Positions 19,524-29,100 of a DNA stretch of 64,000 nucleotides are shown here, one piece after another (the first letter of the stretch is position 1; each line of letters starts with the position of its first letter). Position numbers and translations under genes: made by a program. Under the pieces are notes generated by a model, which saw only the letters and a program-made list of their open reading frames with translations, was not told the origin of the DNA and searched no databases. Origin of the DNA: Lysinibacillus fusiformis (lineage in GTDB: Bacteria > Bacillota > Bacilli > Bacillales_A > Planococcaceae); the NCBI RefSeq assembly GCF_016925635.1, contig NZ_CP070490.1:3044001-3108000 (forward strand). The letters run 5' to 3'.

Positions 19524-20515
19524 TAAGTGTTATTGTGCCAGTTTACAATGCTGAGCAATATTTGGAGAAATGTCTCGCAAGTATTTGTCATCAAACATTA
19601 AAGGATATTGAAATTATTGCTATCAATGATGGCAGTCAAGATCGATCATTATCCATCTTGCAAAAATTTGCCCAACTCGATCAACGCATAACCGTTTTTA
19701 ATCGCGAAAATGGTGGTGTCAGTCAAGCAAGAAATGTAGGAATAGAACATGCTAAAGGTCAATATGTCACCTTTGTAGATGCAGATGATTGGCTAGAGCT
19801 AACAATGCTTGAAGAACTGTATCAAGCATGCAGGTTGACTGGTTCCCATATTGCGAAATGCGATTTATTTTGGCAAGAAGCGGAAGGCAGTAGACAATTA
19901 CATTATCCAGCCAACACTTACCGTTTTTACAATGCCATAGAGTGTTTACACAAATTATTTACTGAAATAGGAGAACAACATTTTGGTTTTGCCAGCTGCA
20001 AATTGTATGAAAAATCCTTTTTAGATTTGCATAAGCTAAGGTTTGATGAGGGGATGAACTTCGCAGAAGATACAGTTTTTCTAACAAGAGCTATCCTCAA
20101 AAATCAATCTATCTGTCATGTACCAAGACAGCTTTATTATTATAATGTAACCAATCAATGCTCCTTAACAAGAAAAGCGATGGTTCATTTACGGCATAAT
20201 TATGATGTATTGTATAAAAAGCTCTTAAAAGAATTACAGTGTGGAGAGGTTTATGGTGAAGTGAAAAATAGCTTTCTGAATTACCAATTCGAAGGGTTAT
20301 TGATTATTCTTCATCAAAGTGCTACTAAACAAAATATGAAGTATGAGCTTCAATCCTTTTTAAAGGCTTATCCAGACATACTAAAGGTTAAGTTAATAAA
20401 TCGCAATATGAAACAGCTTGTTTTTTTAAAGCTCATCAAAATGAATTGGCTTACCTTATCCTCGACACTGATTTACATGAATGTGAAAAAGCCCAAAGTG
20501 ATTTCACGCTGTTAG
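19505..20515 (+). CDS. Glycosyltransferase, GT2 family
   Basis: The 336-residue GT-A enzyme has the canonical N terminus VSVIVPVYNAEQYLEKCL, the AINDGSQDRS motif and the metal-binding DxD in TFVDADDWLE (about residues 88-97), followed by a family-typical FAEDTVFL. It is the last gene of the exopolysaccharide cluster. The start is TTG at 19505, supported by AAAGGAGG 8 bp upstream, and lies inside the end of the flippase gene. Confidence 0.87.
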   Translation: MAFKVLVSVIVPVYNAEQYLEKCLASICHQTLKDIEIIAINDGSQDRSLSILQKFAQLDQRITVFNRENGGVSQARNVGIEHAKGQYVTFVDADDWLELTMLEELYQACRLTGSHIAKCDLFWQEAEGSRQLHYPANTYRFYNAIECLHKLFTEIGEQHFGFASCKLYEKSFLDLHKLRFDEGMNFAEDTVFLTRAILKNQSICHVPRQLYYYNVTNQCSLTRKAMVHLRHNYDVLYKKLLKELQCGEVYGEVKNSFLNYQFEGLLIILHQSATKQNMKYELQSFLKAYPDILKVKLINRNMKQLVFLKLIKMNWLTLSSTLIYMNVKKPKVISRC

Positions 20516-20530
20516 ATTGTATTTTTTATT

Positions 20531-20559
20531 TTGCGTAATCCTTCGCCTAGCGGTACAAT
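20531..20559 (+). promoter_or_regulatory. ymdB promoter
   Basis: TTGCGT (20531-20536) and TACAAT (20554-20559) are spaced exactly 17 bp, about 80 bp before ymdB. This gives ymdB its own promoter, separate from rny and from the polysaccharide cluster. Confidence 0.65.
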
Positions 20560-20638
20560 TAGGGATGGTATTCAAGGTGCGAAGTAAAGTCTCTAGCACA
20601 ATCATAGAGGCGTAATGGAAAGAAAGAGTGGTTAAAAA

Positions 20639-21436
20639 ATGAAGGTTTTATTTATTGGTGATATTGTTGGTTCAATTGGTCGAGATGCGGTGGAAAAATA
20701 TTTACCTCGCTTAAAAAAGAAGTATAATCCAGATGTTGTTATTGCAAATGGGGAAAATGCTGCGGCAGGCCGAGGGATTACTCGTAATATTTATAACAGC
20801 CTGTTACAAATGGGTGTAGATGTCATTACAATGGGCAATCATACATGGGACAATAAAGATATTTTTGATTTTATTGATGACGCGGATTATTTAATCCGTC
20901 CGGCAAACTTTTCAAGTGAAGCACCTGGTAAAGGTATGGTCCAAATTTCTAAAAATGGTGTGACATTATCTGTCATAAATTTACATGGTCGTGTATTTTT
21001 ACCTCCACATGAGGATCCGTTTACAATGGCAGATCAATTGATCGAAGAAGCTCGACAAATATCTCCACTTGTCTTCGTGGATTTTCATGCGGAAGCGACT
21101 AGTGAAAAAATTGCTCTTGGTTGGCATCTAGATGGGAAAGCTTCAGCGGTTGTTGGGACACATACACATGTGCAAACAGCAGATGCGCGAATTTACCCAA
21201 AAGGTACAGCTTATATTACGGATGTTGGTATGACGGGTCCGTATGATGAAATTTTAGGTATGACAAAGGAAAGTGTCATCTATAAATTCCAAACAAATAT
21301 GCCATCTCGTTTTGAAGTACCGAAAAACGGACGAGAGGTTTTAAGTGGTTTCTTTGTAGAGATGGATGATCGAACAGGAAAAGCCATTGCCTGTGAACGC
21401 ATTTATATAAATGAAGATTATCCATTTCAAGGATAG
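20639..21436 (+). CDS. ymdB: YmdB metallophosphoesterase (cyclic-nucleotide phosphodiesterase)
   Basis: This 265-residue calcineurin-like phosphoesterase has the dinuclear metal ligands in order: GDIVGSIGRDA (Asp), NGENAAAGRGITRN (Glu/Asn), MGNHTWDNK (Asn-His), DFHAEATSEK (His) and GTHTHVQTADARI (His-x-His). In B. subtilis, YmdB hydrolyses 2',3'-cyclic nucleotides and affects biofilm and nanotube formation. It normally lies just after rny; here an exopolysaccharide cluster separates them. Confidence 0.93.
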   Translation: MKVLFIGDIVGSIGRDAVEKYLPRLKKKYNPDVVIANGENAAAGRGITRNIYNSLLQMGVDVITMGNHTWDNKDIFDFIDDADYLIRPANFSSEAPGKGMVQISKNGVTLSVINLHGRVFLPPHEDPFTMADQLIEEARQISPLVFVDFHAEATSEKIALGWHLDGKASAVVGTHTHVQTADARIYPKGTAYITDVGMTGPYDEILGMTKESVIYKFQTNMPSRFEVPKNGREVLSGFFVEMDDRTGKAIACERIYINEDYPFQG

Positions 21437-21613
21437 ATAAGTCGAAGAATGTTTTTTTACGTTTCTTTTACGAGGATATAGGTTTCTTTGTCAAATTAGT
21501 CTATTTCCGTTTTACGGAGCATAAAATGTGCTACGGACAATAACTTGAGGTCCAAAAAGGGGGACATGAGTTGTTGAGCGTAAACACTATTCGCGAAACG
21601 GGGAGGAATAATT

Positions 21614-21880
21614 GTGGATTCATTAAAAGTATCATCACGCTCTAATCCAAATTCAGTTGCAGGTGCATTAGTCGCGGTAATCAGAGAAAAAGGGCAGGCA
21701 GAAATGCAAGCAGTTGGGGCGGGGGCACTTAACCAAGCCGTGAAAGCAGTGGCCATTGCACGCGGATTTGTAGCGCCAAGTGGCACAGATTTAATTTGCG
21801 CACCGGCGTTTGCCGATATTTTAATTGCTGGCGAAGAACGTACAGCCTTGAAGCTGCTAGTGGAAAAACGTACTCGATAA
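21614..21880 (+). CDS. spoVS: Stage V sporulation protein S
   Basis: The 88-residue protein is an almost canonical SpoVS: LKVSSRSNPNSVAGAL, then GAGALNQAVKAVAIARGFV and PSGTDLICAPAF. SpoVS is needed for normal septation and coat assembly during sporulation, and is usually sigma-H controlled. The start is GTG with GGGGAGG 8 bp upstream. It is followed by a terminator. Its presence is one of the two clear markers of a spore former in this window. Confidence 0.95.
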   Translation: MDSLKVSSRSNPNSVAGALVAVIREKGQAEMQAVGAGALNQAVKAVAIARGFVAPSGTDLICAPAFADILIAGEERTALKLLVEKRTR

Positions 21881-21895
21881 AAAAGTAATGAAGTA

Positions 21896-21936
21896 AAATG
21901 CTCTGTCACATAATAATGTGGCGGGCATTTTTTTCG
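21896..21936 (+). terminator. Rho-independent terminator after spoVS
   Basis: AAATGC-TC-TGTCACAT pairs with ATGTGGCGGGCATTT around AATA, with G-T wobbles, and is followed by seven T. Confidence 0.8.
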
Positions 21937-22143
21937 TTTTCCTGTTTTACATATGATAGATGTCACTTGAAATAGGTGCGTGATTTTGCTTGGATTTGAA
22001 AATTACAACTTTATGAACAGGATTTTCAGTCAAAGGTCTGATTTTCACCTAAATCGTGGAGAAACAATAGTCCAGACGGTTTCTTCGTGTTAAACTTATG
22101 AAGGAAAAATAATAGTACACATTGGATTTAAGGAGTTGTTGAC

Positions 22144-23883
22144 ATGTTACATCAGCTTTCATGGAAAGTCGGTGGGCAACAAGGTGAAGGGATTGAGAGT
22201 ACTGGTGAGATTTTCTCAATGGCAATGAATCGTCTAGGCTATTTCCTATACGGTTATCGTCACTTCTCTTCTCGAATTAAAGGTGGCCATACGAATAATA
22301 AAATTACAGTTCGTCCAACAGAAGTACGTGCAATTGCGGATGATTTAGATATTTTAGTGGCATTCGATCAAGAAACAATCGATGTCAATTATAAAGAGCT
22401 TACAGAAAAAGGTATTATTTTAGCTGATGCAAAATTTGATCCTGTTAAACCAGAGGATTCCAAAGCGCCATTATTTGCAGTACCGTTCACAGAAGTAGCA
22501 GCTGAGCTTGGTACTTCGTTGATGAAAAACATGGTGGCTATTGGCGCAACAGCGTCATTGCTAAACCTAGAGGATGCAGTATTCCAAAATGTTGTCGATG
22601 ATATTTTTGGTAAAAAGGGCGAAGAAGTCGTTCAAAAAAATATGGAAGCTATTACACGTGGTCGCCAAATCATGAATGAGCTTTTAGTTGATCGTATAGG
22701 CGAATGGGAGCTTGCACCTGCAGATGGCAAACGTCGTATGTTTATGATTGGGAACGATGCAGTAGCGCTTGGCGCATTAGCAGCTGGGACACGCTTTATG
22801 GCAGCCTACCCAATTACGCCGGCTTCAGAAATTATGGAATATTTGATTAAAAAATTACCGAAATTTGGTGGTACGGTAATTCAAACGGAAGATGAGATTG
22901 CAGCAGCAACAATGGCAATCGGAGCTAACTTTGGTGGCGTACGTTCCTTTACCGCTTCAGCGGGTCCTGGTCTTTCATTGATGATGGAAGCAATCGGTCT
23001 TTCAGGTATGACAGAGCAACCATTAGTAGTAGTGGATACACAACGTGGGGGCCCTTCAACAGGATTACCAACAAAGCAAGAACAATCTGACTTGATGGCT
23101 ATGCTTTACGGAACACATGGAGAAATCCCTAAAGTAGTCATTGCACCTTCGACGATGGAGGAAGCTTTCTTTGATACAATCCAAGCATTTAATATTGCAG
23201 AGGAACTACAATTACCAGTCATCTTAATGACAGATTTACAATTATCTCTAGGAAAACAATCTGTTGAGCCATTTGATTATAATAAAATTGAAATTCGTCG
23301 CGGTAAAATTGTGATTAATGACCTTGAAGAAGCGGCAGACAAAGCCTACTTCAAACGCTATGAAGATACAGAGGATGGTATTTCACCTCGTGTATTACCA
23401 GGTACACTACATGGTATTCACCACGTTACAGGTGTTGAACATGATGAAACAGGGAAGCCGTCTGAGGCAACGGGTAATCGCCAAACACAAATGGATAAAC
23501 GCTTCCGTAAATTAGAGAGTTTGAAATTTGATAACCCAGTCTTTGTCAATGCACCACATGAGGAAGCCGAGATTTTATTAGTAGGCTTTAACTCAACAAG
23601 AGGCGCTATTGAAGAAGTACAAGAACGACTGAATGCGCAAGGAATGAAAGTGAATCACGCACACATTCGTTTAATTCACCCATTCCCAACTGCAGAAATG
23701 ACATCTCTAGTTGCACAAGCGAAAAAAGTGATCGTTGTAGAGAATAACTATACAGGTCAATTAGCTAATATTATGAAGATGAATGTTGGTGGTCACGATA
23801 AAATCGCGACAATCACTAAATATAATGGTACACCATTCTTGCCAGGTGAATTAGAAAATCGTGTGAAGGAGTTGACTCGCTAA
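22144..23883 (+). CDS. korA: 2-oxoacid:ferredoxin oxidoreductase, fused gamma-alpha subunit
   Basis: This 579-residue subunit converts 2-oxoglutarate (or another 2-oxoacid) and CoA to acyl-CoA with reduction of ferredoxin. Residues 1-190 are a gamma-type domain (WKVGGQQGEGIESTG, RIKGGHTNN). Residues from about 195 are the alpha subunit (AAYPITPASEIMEYL, TASAGPGLSLMMEA and QRGGPSTGLPTKQEQSD). It is translationally coupled to the beta subunit with a one-base overlap. The 2-oxoglutarate specificity is inferred from the usual annotation of this Bacillales pair. Confidence 0.9.
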   Translation: MLHQLSWKVGGQQGEGIESTGEIFSMAMNRLGYFLYGYRHFSSRIKGGHTNNKITVRPTEVRAIADDLDILVAFDQETIDVNYKELTEKGIILADAKFDPVKPEDSKAPLFAVPFTEVAAELGTSLMKNMVAIGATASLLNLEDAVFQNVVDDIFGKKGEEVVQKNMEAITRGRQIMNELLVDRIGEWELAPADGKRRMFMIGNDAVALGALAAGTRFMAAYPITPASEIMEYLIKKLPKFGGTVIQTEDEIAAATMAIGANFGGVRSFTASAGPGLSLMMEAIGLSGMTEQPLVVVDTQRGGPSTGLPTKQEQSDLMAMLYGTHGEIPKVVIAPSTMEEAFFDTIQAFNIAEELQLPVILMTDLQLSLGKQSVEPFDYNKIEIRRGKIVINDLEEAADKAYFKRYEDTEDGISPRVLPGTLHGIHHVTGVEHDETGKPSEATGNRQTQMDKRFRKLESLKFDNPVFVNAPHEEAEILLVGFNSTRGAIEEVQERLNAQGMKVNHAHIRLIHPFPTAEMTSLVAQAKKVIVVENNYTGQLANIMKMNVGGHDKIATITKYNGTPFLPGELENRVKELTR

Positions 23884-24749
23884 TGGCAACATTTAAGGAT
23901 TTTCGTAATACAGTGAAACCAAACTGGTGCCCAGGTTGTGGAGACTTCTCTGTACAAGCAGCTATTCAACGTGCTGCTGCAAATGTCGGTATTGAACCAA
24001 ATGAACTTGCGGTCATTTCAGGCATTGGTTGTTCTGGTCGTATTTCAGGTTATATCAATTCTTATGGCTTCCATGGCATTCATGGTCGTGCACTTCCAAT
24101 TGCACAGGGCTTAAAAATGGCTAATCGTGATTTACATGTCATCGCTTCTGGTGGTGATGGTGATGGATTTGCAATTGGTATGGGGCATACAATTCATGCA
24201 ATTCGCCGTAATATTGATATTACTTATATTGTTATGGATAACCAAATCTATGGTTTAACAAAAGGTCAAACATCACCACGTTCTGCTGCTGGATTTATTA
24301 CAAAATCTACACCAGGTGGAGCGATTGAACCATCATTAAAACCATTAGAGGTAGCATTAACAAGTGGTGCAACATTTGTGGCACAAGGCTTCTCTACAGA
24401 TATTAAAGAGTTAACAGCTTTAATTGAAGCTGGTATTAACCATAAAGGCTTCTCATTTATCAATGTCTTTTCACCTTGTGTAACGTATAACAAAGTGAAC
24501 ACATATGATTGGTTTAAAGAGAACCTAACAAAGCTAGCGGATGTCGAAGGTTATGATCACTCAGATCGTGGTATGGCGATGCGTACAGTGATGGAGCACG
24601 AGGGCTTAGTAACAGGCATTATTTATCATGATACAGAAACAACGTCGTATCAAGAAAAAGTACCTGGCTACTCAGAGCTACCATTAACAGATATCGATAT
24701 CAAAATGAGCGAAAATGATTTCAATGATTTAGTAAAAGAATTTATGTAA
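23883..24749 (+). CDS. korB: 2-oxoacid:ferredoxin oxidoreductase, beta subunit
   Basis: The 288-residue thiamine-diphosphate subunit has cluster-ligand cysteines in WCPGCGDFS (about residues 15-22), GCSGR, and SPCVTYN near residue 200. It carries the TPP/Mg motif GGDGDGFAIG...NQIYGLTKGQ, and the family feature TSPRS follows. It partners KorA. There is no separate delta (ferredoxin) subunit gene nearby, which is normal for this two-subunit type. The terminator after it ends the conserved block; miaB, the usual downstream neighbour, is 19 kb away. Confidence 0.92.
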   Translation: MATFKDFRNTVKPNWCPGCGDFSVQAAIQRAAANVGIEPNELAVISGIGCSGRISGYINSYGFHGIHGRALPIAQGLKMANRDLHVIASGGDGDGFAIGMGHTIHAIRRNIDITYIVMDNQIYGLTKGQTSPRSAAGFITKSTPGGAIEPSLKPLEVALTSGATFVAQGFSTDIKELTALIEAGINHKGFSFINVFSPCVTYNKVNTYDWFKENLTKLADVEGYDHSDRGMAMRTVMEHEGLVTGIIYHDTETTSYQEKVPGYSELPLTDIDIKMSENDFNDLVKEFM

Positions 24750-24764
24750 AAATGATAGAATCGA

Positions 24765-24800
24765 AGCATTTGGAATGATGACATTCCAAATGCTTTTTTT
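24765..24800 (+). terminator. Strong terminator after korB
   Basis: AGCATTTGGAATG pairs perfectly with CATTCCAAATGCT around a 4-nt loop, followed by seven T. Confidence 0.92.
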
Positions 24801-24817
24801 ATGCTTTAGTAAGGAAC

Positions 24818-24943
24818 CGCGAGTAAATATACTGCTTTCGCGAGTATTTAGTGATCAATCGCGGGTAAACGCATAGCTACCGCGAGTATTTAGTAATCAA
24901 TCGCGGGTAAATACATAGCTTCCACGAGTAATTGATAAGGTTA
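24818..24943. repeat. Array of six 21-bp repeats with CGCGRGTA core
   Basis: The core CGCGAGTA or CGCGGGTA begins at 24818, 24839, 24860, 24881 and 24902, and a degenerate CACGAGTA at 24923, so the period is exactly 21 bp. Odd and even units differ (units 2 and 4 share TTTAGTRATCAAT; units 3 and 5 share the ATAGCT end), so the array also reads as a 42-bp dimer. It is AT-rich except for the cores and shows no coding character. It fills the non-genic stretch between korB and the TetR gene. Confidence 0.9.
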
Positions 24944-25123
24944 GGATTACAGGTTTATCTCGAGAGTAGATCAAAGTCATTGCTCTAATGATTCCTTCAT
25001 GTTACCCTAATAGTAAATTTAGTCCTTTTTATTGGAGGTAAGGTTTTACAACTAACTATCCTTATAAAGGACTTTTTCTATAGAAAAAAATGTTTTATGT
25101 GTACTTAAATGGAGGAGTTTTTT

Positions 25124-25732
25124 ATGGCAGAAAGAGGTAGACCTAAAGGCGCAAGTGGAGAAGAAAGTCGCGCATTATTACTTGAAATTGCAGCGAAAGA
25201 GTTTGCGCAGCATGGATATCATGAAACGAAGGTGAGTACTATAGTAAAAAGTGCATCATTAAGTCAGCCTACTTTTTATCTGTATTTTAAAAATAAAGAG
25301 GCCATTTTTGAAGAATTAGAAAATCTTTTTCGCTTACGAATGATGGATTTAGCTAAAAAAAGCCGCTTACAGCCTGCATTGGAGCAAGGGACAGTAAGAG
25401 CGCGTATTATCTATAATGTTAAGGAATTATTAGCATTTTTTGCCAAAAACCCTAATTTAACACGGATTGGCTTTTATTTATCAACAAAGGCTGATGAAAT
25501 AAAGGTACAAATTGTCAAGCAAATTAAAGAGAATCTGGATTATGAAGTAGATGCTGGCTACTTTCGCAAAGATATAGATACACATATAGTGGCAGAGTGC
25601 TTAATAGGCATTATTGAGCGATTAACATTTGTTCAACTACTGCCAAAGCTAAAAAAGCCAGAAGAGATAGCCACTGAAATTGTAGACTTACTCATTGAAG
25701 GAATGTTGAATAGAGAACAAAGTGTCCAATAG
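25124..25732 (+). CDS. TetR/AcrR-family transcriptional regulator
   Basis: The protein of about 202 residues has an N-terminal TetR helix-turn-helix: ALLLEIAAKEFAQHGYHETKVSTIVKSASLSQPTFYLYFKNKEAIFEEL in two halves around residues 15-60. A divergent ligand-binding half follows (SKADEIKVQIVKQIKENL region). The ATG at 25124 is preferred because TGGAGGAG lies 6 bp upstream; ATG 25109 overlaps that site. Its own target is unknown, but two copies of a promoter-like palindrome (25791, 26011) start only 60-280 bp downstream of its stop, which makes it a candidate repressor of the surface-protein region. Confidence 0.85.
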   Translation: MAERGRPKGASGEESRALLLEIAAKEFAQHGYHETKVSTIVKSASLSQPTFYLYFKNKEAIFEELENLFRLRMMDLAKKSRLQPALEQGTVRARIIYNVKELLAFFAKNPNLTRIGFYLSTKADEIKVQIVKQIKENLDYEVDAGYFRKDIDTHIVAECLIGIIERLTFVQLLPKLKKPEEIATEIVDLLIEGMLNREQSVQ

Positions 25733-25790
25733 TTCAACTGCACCGTTAGGGAAAAAGGAAAATACAAATTTTTTCTTTTTTGTAGTTGAA

Positions 25791-25810
25791 TATTACTTTT
25801 CAGTAATATA
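25791..25810. promoter_or_regulatory. Palindrome copy A overlapping a candidate promoter
   Basis: TATTACTTTTCAGTAATATA contains the palindrome TATTAC-N6-GTAATA. A perfect TATAAT (25807-25812) overlaps the right arm and TTGAAT (25786-25791) precedes with a 15-bp spacer. The same palindrome recurs at 26011, 30917 and 31146. The layout resembles an operator covering a spacer and -10 box. Confidence 0.6.
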
Positions 25811-25925
25811 ATATGAAATTGGAAATAAGTAACGGTTATAGCCACTAGATATTGTTATACATGTGAGTCTATTTATTTTAGTAGTAAGGCATATCAGATA
25901 GGAATCTACAGAAAGAGGGGAAGAT

Positions 25926-25961
25926 ATGGCAACAGTTGTATCGTTTTATTCGACAGGGTAG
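25926..25961 (+). CDS. Possible 11-codon leader ORF (MATVVSFYSTG)
   Basis: AGAGGGGAAG stands a few bases before ATG 25926, a strong ribosome-binding site for an ORF ending at TAG 25959-25961. The bases GGCAACAGTTG just inside it recur just inside the large surface-protein gene at 26160, so this may be a remnant of a duplicated 5' region rather than a functional peptide gene. There is no homology evidence. Confidence 0.3.
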   Translation: MATVVSFYSTG

Positions 25962-26010
25962 CAGTGCTTGGAATTCAAACGATGACGCAAAATGGTATTT
26001 TGTACCTTTA

Positions 26011-26030
26011 TATTATTTTTGAGTAATATA
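26011..26030. promoter_or_regulatory. Palindrome copy B upstream of the surface-protein gene
   Basis: TATTATTTTTGAGTAATATA has the same 20-bp form as copy A, followed 19 bp later by AACGGTTATAG, also found 20 bp after copy A. It lies 118 bp before the ATG of the large SLH gene and is its best candidate promoter-operator. Confidence 0.6.
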
Positions 26031-26147
26031 AGTTGGAATTTGATAGAGTAACGGTTATAGCTTTTATTTCTAGAATATTGGATCCTATTTGGAAGACTCA
26101 TACAAAAAGAGGTTATTTTTATAAAGTAATAAGAAAGAAGGGCTGTT

Positions 26148-29100
26148 ATGAGAAAAGTGTGGCAACAGTTGATGTTGCTTTTTACCATCTGTTTATTATT
26201 TGCACAAGCTTTATTTGGTAGTATAACTGTGTCTGCAACAGCTAATGAGCCACTTACAATTATCCTGACAACAGAAGGAGAACCTTATATAGAAGGACAT
26301 ATCGCTTTAAATCCTGTCACGATCCAAATGGCAACTTCCTCGATTGATAGTGAAGGTATGCAAGTAGAGTGGTCAGTCAATGAAGGGGATACATGGGAGA
26401 TATTCGATATGATGGATCCACTTGTCTTAACTGATGCAGGTGATTATTCAATTTGGTTTAGAATTATCGGACAACCAAATATCAGTAAGCATACTATTCG
26501 TGTTGCAGGATCTCAGCCTTCACTATTATCGGAAAGTAATTCCATTATTTATGTGAATCTGAATACTGTTGAAGGAAGTAATGATGGTACAAATTGGGTA
26601 AATGCCTTTGATAATTTACAATCAGCATTAGATAAGGCACAAAGTGGAGATCAAATATGGATTGCCCAAGGAACATATACGCCAACTAGAAAAGTGAATG
26701 GTAATGATCCACGTAGTGCAACATTTCAAATGAAAAATGGCGTGGGGATTTATGGTGGTTTTAAAGGTGATGAAACGACATTAGCAGAGAGAGATTTTGA
26801 GACATACAAAACCATATTAAGTGGCGCACTACCTAATGGTAGTAGTGCTTATCATGTTTTTTTCCATTCCTATTTCCTAGAGTTAGATAAAACAGCAGTT
26901 CTCGATGGTGTCACGATTACGAAAGGAAATGCTAATGGGAGCACTATGGATTTATATGGAGGAGGTATGTTCAATATTAGTAGAAATAGTCCGACTTTAA
27001 CGAATGTTAATTTTTATGGTAATAAAGCGGGCCTTCAGGGCGGTGGACTCTACAATCATAGTGAAAGTAATCCTATCTTAACAAATGTGACATTTACTGA
27101 AAATGAGGCTGGCTTCCAAGGTGGCGCTATCTATAACTATAATAGTGGACCGACTTTTCAAGATGTAATTTTTGAAAAAAATAAGACAACTGGGTCACAA
27201 AGTGAAGGTGGGGGTATCTACAATTATGGGAGTAGTCCTATTTTAACAAATGTAACATTTATTGAAAATGAAGCAGAGAATAAAGGAGGGGCTATGTCCA
27301 ATACGAAACAAAGTAATCCTAGTTTAACAGGAGTGAGTTTCGATGGAAATAAGGCCTTAATTTCAGGGAAAGGAGGAGGAATGTACAATAGCGAAAGTAG
27401 TCCAATGTTAACAAATGTACAATTTAATAAAAATGTAGCAAGCTATGATGGAGGTGGTATAGCTAATGAGATGAGTAACCCGACCTTAATAGATGTATTA
27501 TTCACCAGCAATACGGCAAGTAGTTATGGGGCAGGGATGTACAATGCAAGTAGTGATCCGAGCCTAGACAATGTAATATTTATTGGAAATGAGACATTTA
27601 TGTATGGAGGGGGTATGTACAACGATAATAGTAACCCAACTTTAACAAATGTAACATTCAGCGAAAATAAGGCAGGGTATGGAGGGGGGATATTTATAAC
27701 TGGTCGTGACAGTACCCCAGTCATAAGAAATACGAGATTTAATAATAATCAGGCACTTCAGATAGGTGGAGGTGTTTTTACTTCCAATTATAGTAGTCCT
27801 AGCTTTGATGAAGTGAAGATTAATCAAAACCGTGCCATCAATGGAGCTGGTATGCATAATCAAGATAGCAGTCCAATTATTATGAATACTTTATTTAGCG
27901 GAAATACAGCAAACTATGGTGGAGGGGCTATGTCTAATAATGGTTCTAGCAGCCCGATTTTGACAAATACAACATTAACAAGTAATGATGCATATATTGG
28001 AGGGGGCCTGTTCAATCAAGATAATAGTAGCCCTAATCTAAGAAATGTATTATTCACTGGAAACAAGGCAGAATTTGAAGGAGCTTCTATAAGTAATGAC
28101 TCTCCAAATAGTAATATAATCTTAACAAATGTGACTATTAGTGGGGATATTCCAAGATATGGGGAGAGTGCTATTTATGGAGGTGATCTAGTTAGTAAAA
28201 TTCAAAATACTATTATTATTGGAAATAGTAGGAAAATTGCTATTTCGAATTATAAGGGCAAAGTTGAAAATAGTTTGCTAGATGTACAGGTAGGAAGGAA
28301 TGTACGAGGGAAACTTATTGATGGGGACGGGAATACTACAGATACATCCAACTATATACCAACAGATATTTTTATGGATTCTAGCAAGAAAGATTATCGC
28401 TTAAAAGTTGACTCACCAGCAATAGATAGAGGGAAAGTTAATTATCCTGAATTAGCAGATGTAACAACAGATATTGCTGGCAACAAACGTATTCAGGGAA
28501 TAACAATCGATCTAGGCGTATATGAAGTGACACCATTCTACTCAGTAATATATGATGCAAATGAGGCAACAGCGGGTCAAGTACCAGAGGATAGTGCACA
28601 GTATGAAGAAAATCAAACGGTGACAGTCCAAGGAAATGTCGGCCAGTTAATGAGGACGGGCTATACATTTACGGGATGGAACACCAAGGTAGATGGAAAA
28701 GGTATAGCGTATAAAGCGAATGACACTTTTCGAATAGGCACAACAAATGTGATCCTTTACGCACAATGGACAAAAAAACAAACTGCAACATATACGGTTA
28801 CCTATGATGCAAATGAGGCAACAGCGGGTCAAGTACCAGAGGATAGTACACGGTATGAAGAAAATCAAACAGTGACAGTCCAAGGAAATAGCGGCCACCT
28901 AGAAAAAGCAGGTTATACATTTGTAGGATGGAACACCAAGGTAGATGGAAAAGGTATAGCGTATAAAGCGAATGACACTTTTCAAATAGGCACAACAAAT
29001 GTGATCCTTTACGCACAATGGACAAAAAAACAAACTGCAACATATACAGTTACCTATGATGCAAATGAGGCAACAGCGGGTCAAGTACCAGAGGATAGTG

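Noticed and set aside
21428-21497. Sigma-H-like promoter before spoVS (AGGATAG/GAAGAAT or AGGATAT/GTCAAAT)
   Set aside because: Spacing between the elements is wrong for a sigma-H promoter, and the matches are weak.
24818-24943. Possible CRISPR array
   Set aside because: The core is only about 8 bp, the period 21 bp, the intervening bases are partly conserved, and no cas genes are present.
25019-25077. AGTCCTTT...AAAGGACTTTTT inverted repeat before the TetR gene as a terminator
   Set aside because: The loop is about 40 nt and no gene ends upstream; an operator role is possible but unsupported.
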